64,000 bases of DNA from Chionis minor (lineage: Eukaryota; Chordata; Aves; Charadriiformes; Chionididae). The notes under the pieces were generated by a model that saw nothing but the letters and a program-made list of their open reading frames with translations, ran no database searches and was not told the DNA's origin. The position numbers and the translations under genes are program-made. Positions 63,757 to 64,000 of the stretch are shown in pieces. How positions within the stretch are numbered: position 1 is the stretch's first letter; each line of letters opens with the position of its first letter. The stretch is taken from contig VZSF01003592.1 in NCBI GenBank assembly GCA_013398295.1, positions 1-64,000 on the forward strand. Direction: 5' to 3'.

Positions 63757-64000
63757 CCTTTTACAAAGGCATGTCGTGACAGAGCGAGGGGTGATGGCTT
63801 CAAACTGGAAGAGGGAGATTGAGATGAGCTGTTGGGCACAAATTCCTGGCTGTGAGGGTGGGGAGCCCCTGGCCGGGGTTGCCCAGAGCAGCTGTGGCTG
63901 CCCCGTCCCTGGAGGTTCAAGGCCAGGTTGGACGGGGCTTGGAGCAGCCTGGTGTGGTGGGAGGTGTCCCTGCCCAGGGCAGGGGGTGGCACTGGGTAGT
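63757..64000 (+). mobile_element. CR1 LINE 3' fragment, cut by the window end
   Basis: TTTTACAAAGGCATGTCGTGAC, then GATGGCTTCAAACTGGAAGA, GGTTGCCCAGAGCAGCTGTG, GGTTGGACGGGGCTTGGAGC and GGTGTCCCTGCCCAGGGCAG. Same subfamily as the 16.9 kb copy; the tail lies beyond base 64000. Confidence 0.94.

Larger units (their letters stand above)
51871..64000. other. 5' flank of PDE4B, no gene recognised
   Basis: Sequence upstream of the CpG island. It holds three plus-strand CR1 copies (53.4, 59.3, 63.8 kb), GC-rich patches (53.06-53.36, 62.04-62.29 kb) and scattered open frames, none resembling a known protein. Stretches 53.7-58.4 and 59.4-62.0 kb show nothing I recognise apart from short homopolymers. 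In mammals LEPR lies on this side of PDE4B, but no LEPR exon is visible. Confidence 0.6.

Noticed and set aside
1..64000. tRNA, snRNA, CRISPR array, phage or endogenous retrovirus
   Set aside because: None of the diagnostic boxes, repeat-spacer patterns, LTR pairs or retroviral motifs were seen on either strand by eye.

Overview
The window is vertebrate nuclear DNA from a bird. Many fragments have the avian CR1 LINE 3' end (tails ending in repeats of ATTCTATG, several subfamilies, mostly severely 5'-truncated), and the rest looks like intron or intergenic sequence with one large GC-rich CpG island. The bacterial-style long open frames are not genes here.

The gene content is the 5' end of one gene, PDE4B (cAMP-specific 3',5'-cyclic phosphodiesterase 4B), on the minus strand and read from right to left. 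Three coding pieces are recognisable. At 24587-24698 lies the exon with the start codon of the long isoform PDE4B1 (first residues MKKSRSVMTV). At 22043-22278 lies the second PDE4B1-specific coding exon (contains LGIDLWRGRRCCSGNLQLPP). At 1594-1829 lies the separate first coding exon of long isoform PDE4B3 (contains NRPTSPKISPRSSPRNSP). Both isoform-specific segments end in phase 2 after the bases TG. This fits splicing to the same downstream shared exon, which lies beyond the left edge of the window. UCR1, UCR2 and the catalytic domain are therefore not in this window.

Layout from the gene's 5' end: 51.9-64 kb is 5' flank with three CR1 copies and some GC-rich patches. About 50.4-51.9 kb is a CpG island, probably the PDE4B1 promoter and noncoding exon 1, interrupted by a 267-base assembly gap. 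24.7-50.9 kb is a large first intron. 22.3-24.6 kb is a short intron between the two PDE4B1 coding exons. 1.8-22.0 kb is intron for PDE4B1, and its left end also holds the presumed promoter of PDE4B3. 1-1.6 kb is intron for both.

Most notable: (a) the 5' splice site of the second PDE4B1 coding exon is the 3' arm of a perfect 8-bp inverted repeat with a 4-nt loop, so the pre-mRNA could hide its own donor; (b) a 10-codon upstream ORF ends on the PDE4B3 start codon (ATGA overlap); (c) two closely similar same-orientation CR1 copies bracket the PDE4B1 coding exons; (d) the CpG-island core, probably including the transcription start, is missing from the assembly. I found no unknown gene system, RNA gene, CRISPR array or recognisable virus.
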